A DNA stretch of 64,000 nt from Exiguobacterium aurantiacum (GCF_001766415.1 NZ_MKXO01000001.1:372001-436000); one strand, 5' to 3'; positions 26,991 through 35,514 are shown, numbered from the stretch's first letter. The notes: generated by a model not told the origin, from the sequence alone. Program-made: numbers and translations.

Positions 26991-27701
26991 GTGCTAAAAT
27001 ACCAACAGATTGCAGCAGAGATCGAACAGTACATCAATCAACATGATTTGAAACAAGGCGATAAACTTCCCGTGCTCGAACAGTTGATGAGCCAATATGC
27101 CGTCAGTAAGAGCACGGTGACGAAAGCGCTCGAACTGCTCGAACGGCGTGGGGTAGTCTTCCAACTTCGCGGGAGCGGCATCTTCGTCCGGCGTCATAAC
27201 CGCCCGGGCTACATGAGCCTGTTCTCGACGCAAGGGTTCAAGAGCAATCTCGGCGACCGCGTCTTGACGTCGGACGTGCTCGACGTCTCGGTCACAAAAC
27301 CTGACGAGACAGTTGCGCAGAACCTCGGGATCGACGTGACGGACGACGTCTATCACGTCGAACGGGTCCGCTTCGTCGATGGCGAGGTGCTTTGTCACGA
27401 GGAGTCGTATTACGTGAAGCAAATCGTCCCGTATTTGAACCGGGAGATCGTTGCCGACTCGATCTTCGATTATGTCCAGAGCGCGCTCGGCGTCACGATC
27501 GGCTTCTCCGACATGTACATGCAGGTCGGTCGGTTGAACGCGACGGAAGCCGGATACCTCGGCTTGCAGGCGGACGACCCGACGCTTCGCATCGAGACGA
27601 TCTTTCATCTCACGAACGGGAAGCCGTTCGACTACTCCCGCATCACCTATCATTATGAGCACTCGCAGTTCGTCGTTCAGGCGAACGGACCTTATATGTG
27701 A
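26991..27701 (+). CDS. GntR/HutC-family transcriptional regulator of the bgl locus
   Basis: This repressor has a winged helix-turn-helix (about 1-65, DKLPVLEQLMSQYAVSKSTV and LLERRGVVFQLRGSGIFV) and a UTRA ligand domain (about 85-236, with YHVERVRFVDGEVLCHEESY). UTRA proteins sense sugars or sugar phosphates, here probably a 6-phospho-beta-glucoside. The start is placed at GTG 26991 because GAGGG (26980-26984) is 6 bp before it; the ATG at 26985 touches GAGGG and is less likely. It is transcribed away from bglP. The palindrome at 26877-26896 is its probable operator. Confidence 0.92.
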   Translation: MLKYQQIAAEIEQYINQHDLKQGDKLPVLEQLMSQYAVSKSTVTKALELLERRGVVFQLRGSGIFVRRHNRPGYMSLFSTQGFKSNLGDRVLTSDVLDVSVTKPDETVAQNLGIDVTDDVYHVERVRFVDGEVLCHEESYYVKQIVPYLNREIVADSIFDYVQSALGVTIGFSDMYMQVGRLNATEAGYLGLQADDPTLRIETIFHLTNGKPFDYSRITYHYEHSQFVVQANGPYM

Positions 27702-27741
27702 AAACACCGCTCCTACGCGAATTTGCGTGGAGCGGTGTTTG
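27701..27741. terminator. Terminator between gntR and the SUFU gene
   Basis: AAACACCGCTCC-T-ACGC pairs with GCGT-GGAGCGGTGTTT around GAATTT. The T-run is short on both sides, so it is probably used in both directions. Confidence 0.75.
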
Positions 27742-27749
27742 TGTGGGGT

Positions 27750-28304
27750 TCAGATGAGCGGTTTACGTTTCAAATCCAGTAACGTATCATCCGTTTTGTA
27801 AAGCAATTCGTTGAATCGTTCTGAACCATGCGCTTCGATGAACGCTTCTTCGGATGGGAAGATTGGAATAAACCATACCGGTAACACGGTCTGTTCGTCT
27901 CCTTCATAGACGAGAAACGATTCATCAAAATAAAACGGTGTCGTCACATAAATCGAGGAGAATTTCAATCGTTTGAAGACGTTCGGGGGGAGTTCAAAAT
28001 ACTCACCGAGTTTGAAAGCGTGATGTGTCTCGAGTGCATGCGTCGTTAATTGCCACAACAACTCAAGCACATCTTCATACGAACGTTTTTGCTTAAAACT
28101 CAACTGTAACTCTTGATGTGTATGAGTCCCGTCCTCGTTTTGTAGCGTATGCCAATGAAGGCCTAGCGTCGAAATCGTGAACGTATCGGTTATAGGGCTA
28201 TCATCGAACTGCAAGAACTGCACGGCCTGCTCTAACAAATCCTCTGTTTCGAATTGATTCGTGAATTCTCCACAATGGGATTCTAAATGCTCTAAATAAT
28301 TCAT
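27750..28304 (-). CDS. SUFU (suppressor-of-fused) domain protein, last gene of MoxR operon 2
   Basis: This 184-residue protein matches the bacterial SUFU family in its C-terminal half: VLPVWFIPIFPSEEAFIEAH followed by GSERFNELLYK is the family hallmark (aromatic-I-P-I then E-F-I-x-x-x-G). Bacterial SUFU domains are known from comparative genomics as immunity proteins in polymorphic toxin systems; they are assumed to bind a toxin. The ATG at 28302-28304 is used; ATG 28325 is possible but has no binding site. It follows a NUDIX and a barstar-containing gene with short gaps and closes the operon. The DNA is AT-richer than the MoxR genes, suggesting later recruitment. Confidence 0.7.
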   Translation of the reverse strand: MNYLEHLESHCGEFTNQFETEDLLEQAVQFLQFDDSPITDTFTISTLGLHWHTLQNEDGTHTHQELQLSFKQKRSYEDVLELLWQLTTHALETHHAFKLGEYFELPPNVFKRLKFSSIYVTTPFYFDESFLVYEGDEQTVLPVWFIPIFPSEEAFIEAHGSERFNELLYKTDDTLLDLKRKPLI

Positions 28305-28331
28305 TATGTTTCCAACTTTCCTCATAGATTC

Positions 28332-28793
28332 TTACTTTACTATGGGTCCCTGTTCTCTATTCACCCAATCCATAATAAACCTCTCTTGGTGGCTGTTCAA
28401 TGTTGGAAGTTCATGGCGTGAGAAAAAACGATGCTCGTGACTCTCTTCTCCTTCCTGCGTAAGTTCTCCTGAAAATCCCGTCGCATGAAAAATGATTTGA
28501 ACACTAAAGACTTGATCTCCATTTTCATAAGAAGCATATCCTTCTTTTCCTGAATAAAGCCCAAACAAGCTTAGTTGACTGACTGTAAGACCCGTTTCTT
28601 CAAATGTTTCGCGTTGTGCTGCGCTCTCGAATGTTTCACCAGGTTCCATGACACCACCCGGGATTCCCCAAACGTCATGATCTTTACGATGCTGAAGCAA
28701 AATTTGATTATTGTGCTCGATTATGACGCCACAACCGACCGTCATTAATAGGTTAGTTCCAATGAGGTCCCGCATGTCCTGTATGTAGTTCAA
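28332..28793 (-). CDS. NUDIX hydrolase (MoxR operon 2)
   Basis: This is a 153-residue NUDIX protein with a fully canonical box, GGVMEPGETFESAAQRETFE followed by ETGL. The N-terminus LNYIQDMRDLIGTNLLM matches a common Bacillus NUDIX group. The start is placed at TTG 28791-28793, with AGAGGAAA six bases upstream and the homology beginning there; ATG 28811 is an alternative. It lies between the barstar-containing and SUFU genes and overlaps neither. The substrate is unknown. Its presence in this operon is unexplained. Confidence 0.85.
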   Translation of the reverse strand: MNYIQDMRDLIGTNLLMTVGCGVIIEHNNQILLQHRKDHDVWGIPGGVMEPGETFESAAQRETFEETGLTVSQLSLFGLYSGKEGYASYENGDQVFSVQIIFHATGFSGELTQEGEESHEHRFFSRHELPTLNSHQERFIMDWVNREQGPIVK

Positions 28794-28819
28794 TCCATTT
28801 CCTCTTTTCATTATGAATT

Positions 28820-30193
28820 TCAAAACCGCTTAATCACTCCGTTCACATGGTCGAGAAAGTGATACACGTCGTGCGCATCATGCGCCAGTGCGAAGTTTCC
28901 GAAGATATGAGGATGATACTCTCCCATGAACGTTTCAAGTGTCTGTACAGATGTAGGGGATGAGAGGGACTGCCAAAACCCGCTTGCTTTCAGATTGCCG
29001 AGCTGGGGCAGCAGCTTGTCTTCAATCAACTTCTTCCAGTCGTCATCATGAAGCGTCAATCGATACACTTTCTCCCTCGGGCCGAACGTTCCTCCGAGAC
29101 AGAACGTCAACTCGATTGGAAACACACCCTTTGTCACGTGGTGAAAGAACGTCTCATAATCCGCTGTGTCAATCGACTCAACGGATTCGATTGTCGTCCC
29201 TTGGAGTGCCAGTCCCTCACGGTAATAGCTCACCAGCAAATCCGTTTCATTTGAGAACGTGACGACGCCTTGGCGATGTTCGTCACGGGAAAGTGTCAGC
29301 CATGGTTCAATCTCCTCACGATTGCGAACAATCCCGGATGTGACAGACTCCTCTTCTAAGCGTTCAAACGAGAAACGATGTCTCTTTGGCAACAGTACCT
29401 TTGTTTTCCGCTCCACGCGTAACGGGAACTCTGCGTCGGCGAGATGTCGGTAAATTAGGCGATTTGCTTCTCCCTCTTTGAATGCATGGCTCGGTAAAAT
29501 CAGCATCTCTTTCTGATGATAGAGGATTCGACAAAGTTTCAAGTCCGGCTCGTTCGCATAATCCGTAAAATAAGTCGCGAGCATGTATGCCTCCTCAGGC
29601 AAACGTCGCTCTAACTCCGTCCATCCGTATAGCTCCACGATGTCCGGTAACCCGTTTTCATCGGTGATAGCGTCCCAAAATGCGTTCCAGTTCATCCCAT
29701 AATGCGAAGGGAAATGGAACCGTTCTTTTAACAAATTATGCAACTCGGTTTCCGTCGCGATGTTTGAGACGTCTAGCGTCACACGGGTGATTTGGTCTCT
29801 CTGTTTACACACCTCAATCGGATGCATCCAGACATACACCGTCTCAACGACCCCAGATGATGCGGCATCGACATAGACGTCTCGCGTGAACGGATGCAAG
29901 ATGAGGTAACGTAGTATCGTTACATCGGTAAAACCCTTATCGATCTGTATGTCATCCGAATGAAATGAAAAGATGTCAGCATCTTGTCGACGAATCGAGC
30001 GATACACCTCATCAAGCCTTTGATCATAGACTTGGTCGAATTCATAACGGTCGATTTTCCATAACGTCCCATCGTTCGAACGTGATAATCTTTCCGTCTT
30101 TTGTTCAAATTTATCCGTGTCCACTGCGTGTCGACGCACAAATAAAGCCGTGGTCGCGTCAACTTCACGTAACCACGGACGTTTCACATTCAT
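28820..30193 (-). CDS. Large protein with an embedded barstar-like domain
   Basis: This 457-residue protein has no close family that I recognise over its full length. Residues about 135-222 look like barstar, the inhibitor of the ribonuclease barnase: TELHNLLKERFHFPSHYGMN followed by WNAFWDAIT aligns with the barstar segment containing Tyr29, Tyr30, Gly31, Asn33, Trp38 and Asp39. Asp39, which plugs the barnase active site, is kept; Asp35 is Asn. About 130 residues precede and 235 follow, without membrane segments. The ATG at 30191-30193 overlaps the previous stop as ATGA. It is the fifth gene of a seven-gene operon behind MoxR/DUF58. No barnase-like toxin was seen nearby. Confidence 0.7.
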   Translation of the reverse strand: MNVKRPWLREVDATTALFVRRHAVDTDKFEQKTERLSRSNDGTLWKIDRYEFDQVYDQRLDEVYRSIRRQDADIFSFHSDDIQIDKGFTDVTILRYLILHPFTRDVYVDAASSGVVETVYVWMHPIEVCKQRDQITRVTLDVSNIATETELHNLLKERFHFPSHYGMNWNAFWDAITDENGLPDIVELYGWTELERRLPEEAYMLATYFTDYANEPDLKLCRILYHQKEMLILPSHAFKEGEANRLIYRHLADAEFPLRVERKTKVLLPKRHRFSFERLEEESVTSGIVRNREEIEPWLTLSRDEHRQGVVTFSNETDLLVSYYREGLALQGTTIESVESIDTADYETFFHHVTKGVFPIELTFCLGGTFGPREKVYRLTLHDDDWKKLIEDKLLPQLGNLKASGFWQSLSSPTSVQTLETFMGEYHPHIFGNFALAHDAHDVYHFLDHVNGVIKRF

Positions 30194-30894
30194 CTTTTCC
30201 ATCGCCTCCGGTAAAAAAGATAACCGAGCGGGAGTCCCGTCAACAACGCGAGTCCAATCATCCGAAAAGATTTCGGCTCTATCGTCTGAACGTCACCTGA
30301 ACCACCAGTAAGGGCATCCTCCACAGAACCTTGATTGTTTGAACGTGTCTCGGCCAAGAGTTTCTGATACATCTCGAGCGTGATCGTGTCTCCGTCGATG
30401 AACCGTTTCGCATCGGTCGTCAAGGCGGTCAACGTCTCCCCATCATAGTCAAACCAGGCGTTCTCGCGCGCGGAATGGACCAATGTACCGGACACATCAG
30501 CTAAGGCAATGGCCAACTCGTCACCATACCCGAACGTGGAGAAGGCGAAGAGGCCCGGTTCTTGCTCGTACGTCCCGATGACATTTCTCGGCTCCCCATC
30601 TTGTAGGACGGCCGACACGTACTCGTCACTCGGAACGAACGTACACATTTCGTCCGACGAATAACAGGATTGCGCGGCAATCAATACTTCATGGAGCGGA
30701 CCGAACGAGACGGTGCGACTTTCCGTCAAGTGATAGTTACTCGGGTCGTCTCCTTCGATATGGTCGAGGACGATCGACTCGAAATGTTCTTCAGCGAAAC
30801 GCTCCGCGGATCGTTCTGTCGGCGCCGCCGCTGCCGACGTAGCACCGAGCGTGAAGACCCCGGCTAAAGCGAATGTTGTGATCAGGCGGAACAT
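30190..30894 (-). CDS. Exported, C-terminally anchored protein (MoxR operon 2)
   Basis: This 234-residue protein has a signal peptide (1-23, ending SAAAAPT), an extracytoplasmic domain with two cysteines (SCYSSDEMC, possibly a disulfide), a Ser/Gly/Asn-rich stretch and a final membrane helix (IGLALLTGLPLGYLF) followed by the basic tail YRRRWKR. This is the plan of the TPM/YgcG-type and similar surface proteins in MoxR operons, but I see no TPM motif. The ATG at 30892-30894 follows AAAGGAG at 8 bp. Its end overlaps the barstar-like gene by 4 bp. Confidence 0.75.
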   Translation of the reverse strand: MFRLITTFALAGVFTLGATSAAAAPTERSAERFAEEHFESIVLDHIEGDDPSNYHLTESRTVSFGPLHEVLIAAQSCYSSDEMCTFVPSDEYVSAVLQDGEPRNVIGTYEQEPGLFAFSTFGYGDELAIALADVSGTLVHSARENAWFDYDGETLTALTTDAKRFIDGDTITLEMYQKLLAETRSNNQGSVEDALTGGSGDVQTIEPKSFRMIGLALLTGLPLGYLFYRRRWKR

Positions 30895-30908
30895 GTTTCT
30901 TTCTCCTT

Positions 30909-31976
30909 TCAACCGACAGACATTTGTTTTAGGAATGACGCATCAATCCGAATCAGTTCCGCATGTGGATGTTTTTGGCGCTCGATGATTCGGCCAAACC
31001 GTTTTGAGGCGACGAATCGATTCGACTCGTGAATCGACGCCAGGCGCACGAGTGCGAGGCGCAACTGCTTACGACCGTCACTCATCCGAAGGTGATCGAC
31101 TTTATTATCAGCATCTAGGCGATTGATGAACAGCTCGACTTTACACTCTTCCTTCACCAAATAGGATACCAGATAAGCGGCCTGTTGAATCAACTCTTCG
31201 TAACGGGCGTGGAGACCATTCCCGAGCGGACCGCTCAAGTCAAGCATCAATGTGAACGTATCGAGGTTTTGGCGCTCATATACTTTCGCCTGTAGCTTCC
31301 CTGTCTTGGCTGTAGCGACCCAGTCAATTTGTTTCACCGGCTCTTGCTCATATTGTTTTGAGCTTTGGATCATCAACGGGTCGTGGAGCGGTGAATGTTT
31401 GACGAGTCGATCCCCCATCCGCAACATGCGCGAGTCCAACCTGTTCCGTTTCGTGATGGACGGGAGGATGGTCCACGATGGAAGCGTGAGCGCATGGTCC
31501 GTGACGAAGATGGTGCCGAGCCAAAACGGGAGCCTAAATTGAAGAATGCATTCTTCGACTTGAACGGGCCCGCGCTTTGTCGCATGGATTGGAAGCGAAT
31601 AGGTCGATTCATCGCAAAGTTGAATGACACGCACGCGCTGATCCTCATCAAACGTCAAGCCGTGTCCCGTGACCAATCGCACCGACGTCGGAATCCCGAA
31701 TTCTTCGAGACGCTCGACAGCTGTCACATCCATCCTTAGAGAGACACAATCATTCACGAACAACAACTGTTCTTTTTGATAGAAAGACAAACTCGTCGCC
31801 TCGACAATCGTTTTCGTCAACCATTTACGGATAACCATCAGTCCTAGAACGGCACCACATAGATAAGCGAGCGGCCAAACGTATGGGAACCAAACAAACA
31901 AGACAAGCATTCCGGTATAGGCCGACCATAGCTTATCGTCTAAGAAGGAAGGTGTGCTAACTTCGACCTGTCGCAT
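30909..31976 (-). CDS. DUF58 domain protein (MoxR operon 2)
   Basis: Two hydrophobic segments near the N-terminus (about 18-52) are followed by a DUF58 core: VKHSPLHDPLMIQSSKQYEQ then EPVKQIDWVATAKTGKLQAK (about 205-245), where IDW-x-A-T-A-K-T matches the family better than the paralogue in operon 1. A VWA-like strand DTFTLMLDLSG follows. AAGGTG lies 5 bp before ATG 31976; GTG 31982, which overlaps the MoxR stop, is the alternative. It is cotranscribed with MoxR upstream and the exported protein downstream (14-bp gap). Confidence 0.88.
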   Translation of the reverse strand: MRQVEVSTPSFLDDKLWSAYTGMLVLFVWFPYVWPLAYLCGAVLGLMVIRKWLTKTIVEATSLSFYQKEQLLFVNDCVSLRMDVTAVERLEEFGIPTSVRLVTGHGLTFDEDQRVRVIQLCDESTYSLPIHATKRGPVQVEECILQFRLPFWLGTIFVTDHALTLPSWTILPSITKRNRLDSRMLRMGDRLVKHSPLHDPLMIQSSKQYEQEPVKQIDWVATAKTGKLQAKVYERQNLDTFTLMLDLSGPLGNGLHARYEELIQQAAYLVSYLVKEECKVELFINRLDADNKVDHLRMSDGRKQLRLALVRLASIHESNRFVASKRFGRIIERQKHPHAELIRIDASFLKQMSVG

Positions 31977-31978
31977 CT

Positions 31979-32902
31979 TCACACCTTCTCGACCGGTACA
32001 TCGACTCGTTCTAGTACATCAGCGAGGACTTCTCGTTTTGTCGACTTCACGTCCCCTTCGAGCATGAGTGTCAATCGGTGTGATAGGACGTGTAGCGCGA
32101 CGGCTTGGACATCTTCTGGGGTCACGAATTGACGATTTTCGATATAAGCGTAAGCTTGAGACGCCTTGACGAGGGCGAGTGTCGCGCGTGGACTGGCCCC
32201 GACTTCGACGAGCGGATGATTCCGTGTCTCTTGGATGAGGGCAAGTAGATATGTCACGACATCGTCATGAAGTCGGATTTCCTCGACTTCTTGTTGCGCT
32301 GTCAAGAACGCCTCGTTTGTCATGAGCGCATGGACGACGTGCCGAGTTTTTGAAATCGTCTGTAAAATCAATTGACGCTCCTCGCCCGCTTCGGGGTACC
32401 CGACTTGAAGAGACATCAAGAAGCGGTCGAGTTGTGCGTCTGGCAAGGCGAACGTCCCTGCCGACTCGATCGGGTTTTGCGTCGCGATGACGAAGAACGG
32501 TTCCGGCAGTTGATACGTGACCCCGCCGATCGAGACTTGACGCTCCTCCATCGCCTCGAGTAATGCCGACTGTGTCCTTGGTACGGCCCGGTTCACTTCA
32601 TCAATCAACAAAATGTTGGTGAAGATTGGTCCCGTCCGATTTTCGAACGTCTGTGTTTGGATGTTAAAGAAATCTGATCCGATGATGTCTGACGGTAGTA
32701 AATCGGCCGTGAACTGGATTCGTGTGAACTCGGCCTCAAAGCTCTTCGCGATGCTTTTGGCGAGCAGCGTCTTCCCGGTACCCGGCACGTCTTCAAGCAG
32801 AATGTGCCCGTTCGCGAGTAACGCCGTGCAACAGAGGCGCGTGATTTCAGGTTTCCCGAGATAAATCTGGTCTAATTGTTCCAATACGCGTTTGATGGTC
32901 AT
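31979..32902 (-). CDS. MoxR-type AAA+ ATPase (operon 2)
   Basis: This 307-residue AAA+ ATPase is the paralogue of the one at 12540-13448. Walker A is DVPGTGKTLLAKSIAKSF, Walker B with the MoxR tag is LLIDEVNRAVPRTQSALLEA, and the sensor-1 region is FFVIATQNPIESAGTFALPD; the lid has SPRATLALVKASQAYAYI. It overlaps the upstream DUF4129-like gene by 4 bp (ATGA) and the DUF58 gene follows at once. It probably remodels a DUF58 or envelope partner. Confidence 0.94.
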   Translation of the reverse strand: MTIKRVLEQLDQIYLGKPEITRLCCTALLANGHILLEDVPGTGKTLLAKSIAKSFEAEFTRIQFTADLLPSDIIGSDFFNIQTQTFENRTGPIFTNILLIDEVNRAVPRTQSALLEAMEERQVSIGGVTYQLPEPFFVIATQNPIESAGTFALPDAQLDRFLMSLQVGYPEAGEERQLILQTISKTRHVVHALMTNEAFLTAQQEVEEIRLHDDVVTYLLALIQETRNHPLVEVGASPRATLALVKASQAYAYIENRQFVTPEDVQAVALHVLSHRLTLMLEGDVKSTKREVLADVLERVDVPVEKV

Positions 32903-33672
32903 GGGGTAGACTCCTTTTCTAAGCGAAGTAAATAGGCATCAAGCTGTTGTTTGAACGTTTGTTCACGTTGCGGGGTGATGGCGACTTTGTCATAACGAAT
33001 CTCTAAATAGCTCAAAAGTGAGGCGTCGAGCTCGATGCGGCTCGCCCAGGCGGATAACGTCTCGAAAGGTCGTCGTCGTTGTTGCGACGGCAGCGCTTGT
33101 TCGAATAGAATCAGATGTTGCCGTAACGGAGAATCCGGCAGTGGATGAGCGGGGCGTTTTGCCTGTTCGAACATTTCGTCTGGATCTTGCTTTGAGTTGA
33201 TCCTTTCGTCTGTCGGAACGGCTTCCCTCTCCTTTTCGTTGAAGCGACGTCTACGCCACATCCATATGCCAATCAAAAGAAGGATTGCGCTCAAAATGTA
33301 AGGTAACAGGGAAAGGCGATCGGAATCGCTTGTAGATGGTTTACCGTATGACGGAGACGAGTCATTCTCATCTTCCCTTGGTGTGCCGCCTTCATCATCT
33401 GATGGCCCAATAATCGCTCCTGCTTCAGAAATACCTTGCCCGGGATCTGCTTCACTACCATCTCCACACCAAATATCCGTATCGACAACCTCAATGAACC
33501 CAAACAACTTTCGCTTGTCGTGACAGTCCGTGACCCAACTCGTGATTTCACTCCCTGAGATATCCAACCCTTTGTAATACGTATAAGCGAGTTGACCAGA
33601 GAATGAAAAGAGAGCGACCAACATAAAGGAAATCAAGACTGCTGACACAAAAAGAAACTTGGCTTTTCTCAT
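32899..33672 (-). CDS. Membrane protein with DUF4129-like C-terminal region (MoxR operon 2, first gene)
   Basis: This 257-residue protein has an N-terminal helix (about 8-30), an extracytoplasmic loop with two cysteines, an acidic low-complexity stretch (about 85-118) and a second helix (LLPYILSAILLLIGIWMW) followed by basic residues. The C-terminal part, RRRPFETLSAWASRIELDAS and LLSYLEIRYDKVAITPQREQ, resembles DUF4129 tails found in MoxR/DUF58 operons. No clear ribosome binding site precedes the ATG. It heads the operon after a TATAAT-type promoter about 105 bp upstream. Confidence 0.7.
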   Translation of the reverse strand: MRKAKFLFVSAVLISFMLVALFSFSGQLAYTYYKGLDISGSEITSWVTDCHDKRKLFGFIEVVDTDIWCGDGSEADPGQGISEAGAIIGPSDDEGGTPREDENDSSPSYGKPSTSDSDRLSLLPYILSAILLLIGIWMWRRRRFNEKEREAVPTDERINSKQDPDEMFEQAKRPAHPLPDSPLRQHLILFEQALPSQQRRRPFETLSAWASRIELDASLLSYLEIRYDKVAITPQREQTFKQQLDAYLLRLEKESTP

Positions 33673-33778
33673 GCGATGATCCGTACATGCCTATTTAGAT
33701 TGGACTGCATCTCATTCAACGGCTCCTTCCATTAGGTAATACCATTTAATCCTTTTTTTGGAAAATGGTTTTGAAAGA

Positions 33779-33787
33779 ATTATAGCA
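33779..33787 (-). promoter_or_regulatory. Extended -10 promoter of MoxR operon 2
   Basis: On the minus strand TGCTATAAT (33779-33787) is a perfect extended -10 box, about 105 bp before the first gene. The leader contains an imperfect ACCATTT/AAATGGT hairpin. No good -35 box is seen. Confidence 0.55.
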
Positions 33788-33817
33788 TATGGATTAATGG
33801 AATATTCAGTTTTTTAA

Positions 33818-33850
33818 CAAAAAAAGTTGCTCGCTTATTGTACGAGCAAC
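33818..33850 (-). terminator. Terminator of the DUF3916 gene
   Basis: GTTGCTCG pairs with CGAGCAAC, followed on the minus strand by seven T. The stem overlaps the end of the coding region. Confidence 0.9.
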
Positions 33851-34326
33851 CAGACTTCTCCAGTATAAATATCATCCTCATCTTGAATCCGCTCGTGGAA
33901 CCGATGCACCTCGACATCCGCTGAGGCTACGAGCTTTTGTTGAAACACATCATCTAAGGGCAAGGGCGTCCATGTCTGATCCGGTGAGTCACGTTTCATA
34001 AACACCTTCAATCGTGCATCATTTTCAAACACGAGGAGTTCGGACTGCCAAATCGTCGGAAGGTCCAACAAGACGACGACCCGGTTCCGCTCCTCTTCTC
34101 GGAGACGCACGAGACGGGAGGGCCCCTCCATCATCGCCTCGATGACCGCATATTGAATCCGGCTGTTCTCCTGTACCGATAGTAAGAACGGTTGATCGAT
34201 TGGGATTTTGTTGTGCCAATACCCGTCGTGAAACGTCGTCGGGAACGAATGGGTCTGTTCGTCGACATACATGCGCAACCGTTTCAGTCTTCGTCTGACA
34301 CCGCGTACTTTCGCCCGTCTCCTCAA
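33835..34326 (-). CDS. DUF3916 family protein
   Basis: This 163-residue protein has the DUF3916 plan: a basic start KVRGVRRRLKRL, then the signature SFPTTFHDGYWHNKIPIDQPF (about 28-48) and a later VVVLLDLPTIWQSELLVFEN. The function of the family is unknown. The start is TTG 34326, which overlaps the stop of the DinB gene (TTGA) and follows AGGGA. It is cotranscribed with that DinB gene and has its own terminator, so it is not part of MoxR operon 2. Confidence 0.8.
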   Translation of the reverse strand: MRRRAKVRGVRRRLKRLRMYVDEQTHSFPTTFHDGYWHNKIPIDQPFLLSVQENSRIQYAVIEAMMEGPSRLVRLREEERNRVVVLLDLPTIWQSELLVFENDARLKVFMKRDSPDQTWTPLPLDDVFQQKLVASADVEVHRFHERIQDEDDIYTGEVWLLVQ

Positions 34327-34811
34327 GACGTTGTCCCTAGTACAGCGTCGATTTGCCGCTGGTGATGTCGGTCATGTTCGATGAACTCGGTGACGATATA
34401 GGCAATCGTATACGGGACACCTTGATGCGGGCAATGAGTCGCTCCGTTCGCCGTCGTCTGCGAAGTCAGCGTCTCTTGACTAAGTGACGTTAGCGCTTCT
34501 ACGAGCGAACTCCGACTCGTTTTGGCTAATTGGAGCACGTTTTCTCCCGAGAGACGTTTTGCTTTTTGGGTCGCTCGCGCGTTAAACGAGTCGAACTCAG
34601 GGAAGATCATCCCTTCCCCGTCCTTGACGGCCGGGATGATGACGCTCAACAGATGGTTGTCCCAATGGGCGATGTGAAGTACGATCGTTTTGATTGACCA
34701 TTTGTTGGTCGAAATCGAGCTCTCCCACGTCGTTTCATCCAATTCCGTTAGCGTGTTAAGCCATTTTGTATAGGATGCAAACTCGTCGATGACGTTTGAA
34801 GTGTTCGTCAT
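34323..34811 (-). CDS. DinB-family protein
   Basis: This 162-residue DinB-superfamily protein has WSIKTIVLHIAHWDNHLL (about 38-55) with the helix-2 histidines and a C-terminal EFIEHDRHHQRQID that supplies the HxxxH-like metal ligands. The function is unknown; relatives are thiol-S-transferase-like. It starts with ATG after AAGGAGG and overlaps the DUF3916 gene by 4 bp. It is only weakly similar by eye to the DinB at 7.2 kb. Confidence 0.82.
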   Translation of the reverse strand: MTNTSNVIDEFASYTKWLNTLTELDETTWESSISTNKWSIKTIVLHIAHWDNHLLSVIIPAVKDGEGMIFPEFDSFNARATQKAKRLSGENVLQLAKTSRSSLVEALTSLSQETLTSQTTANGATHCPHQGVPYTIAYIVTEFIEHDRHHQRQIDAVLGTTS

Positions 34812-34920
34812 GAAAGTGTCCTCCTTCGGTTATAAGCTAAGAAAATTGTATCATGTTCCGGCCGCCCAGCTCTGAGCTTCGTCAATCAAGGAATGCTTGG
34901 TGGGGGTGATTGAGCCTCAC

Positions 34921-35514
34921 TTATGCATCCAAAGGGATAGACCTCTTCTTATTGGTTTGAGGAGTCATCCCGTCGATTGAAATTGAACCGTAAGTTACCG
35001 CCACGCCTTGTGGTGACGGGACCATAGAAAGAGGGAACGTATCCAACCAGTCCGCTGATGTCGGAAACGTATCAGGTGCCCAATCGAGCTCAAGTTCGTG
35101 CCCGGCAAGCGCGTACGAGAATGGCATGTGGCGATACACGTCAACGAGCAGTCGTTCGATTTTCTGTGTGAACACGGGTCTCGATGCAGGGTGTGAAACG
35201 ACATCATTCCACTTTATATCGATGAGAATCCCGACATAGGTGTCCATCTCTTGAAGGGACACGGTCATCGTCATGTCCACGTCTCCAAAATAGTTGCTTT
35301 GTAAATGGATAGATCCGTAATGCCCGATCTGAGCAAAGTCGGTATCTGTCGTTGTCGTCCAACTAGTGCCTGCCTCATCCTGACTGTATGTCACGTTTAT
35401 GATTTCGCCACCGCTACTTAACAGTTCCGCACATACATTTTGAGCAAGTTCAGGTAACAGATAATGGCTCGGATAAGCCATCCCGATGGAAATGAATCCG
35501 CCTGCTTGATCCAT
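34921..35514 (-). CDS. Immunity-like protein of unknown family
   Basis: This 197-residue protein begins GGFISIGMAYPSHYLLPELA and has FGDVDMTMTVSLQEMDTYVG and ILIDIKWNDV in the middle. From memory it resembles small Bacillus immunity proteins of the Imm64 type (start G-x-x-I-S-I-G, then Y-S-Q-D-E, then Y-x-G-I-L-I-D-I), but I am not sure of the number. There is no signal or membrane segment. It is monocistronic, with about 110 bp to the next gene. No toxin gene is adjacent, so it would be an orphan immunity gene. Confidence 0.5.
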   Translation of the reverse strand: MDQAGGFISIGMAYPSHYLLPELAQNVCAELLSSGGEIINVTYSQDEAGTSWTTTTDTDFAQIGHYGSIHLQSNYFGDVDMTMTVSLQEMDTYVGILIDIKWNDVVSHPASRPVFTQKIERLLVDVYRHMPFSYALAGHELELDWAPDTFPTSADWLDTFPLSMVPSPQGVAVTYGSISIDGMTPQTNKKRSIPLDA

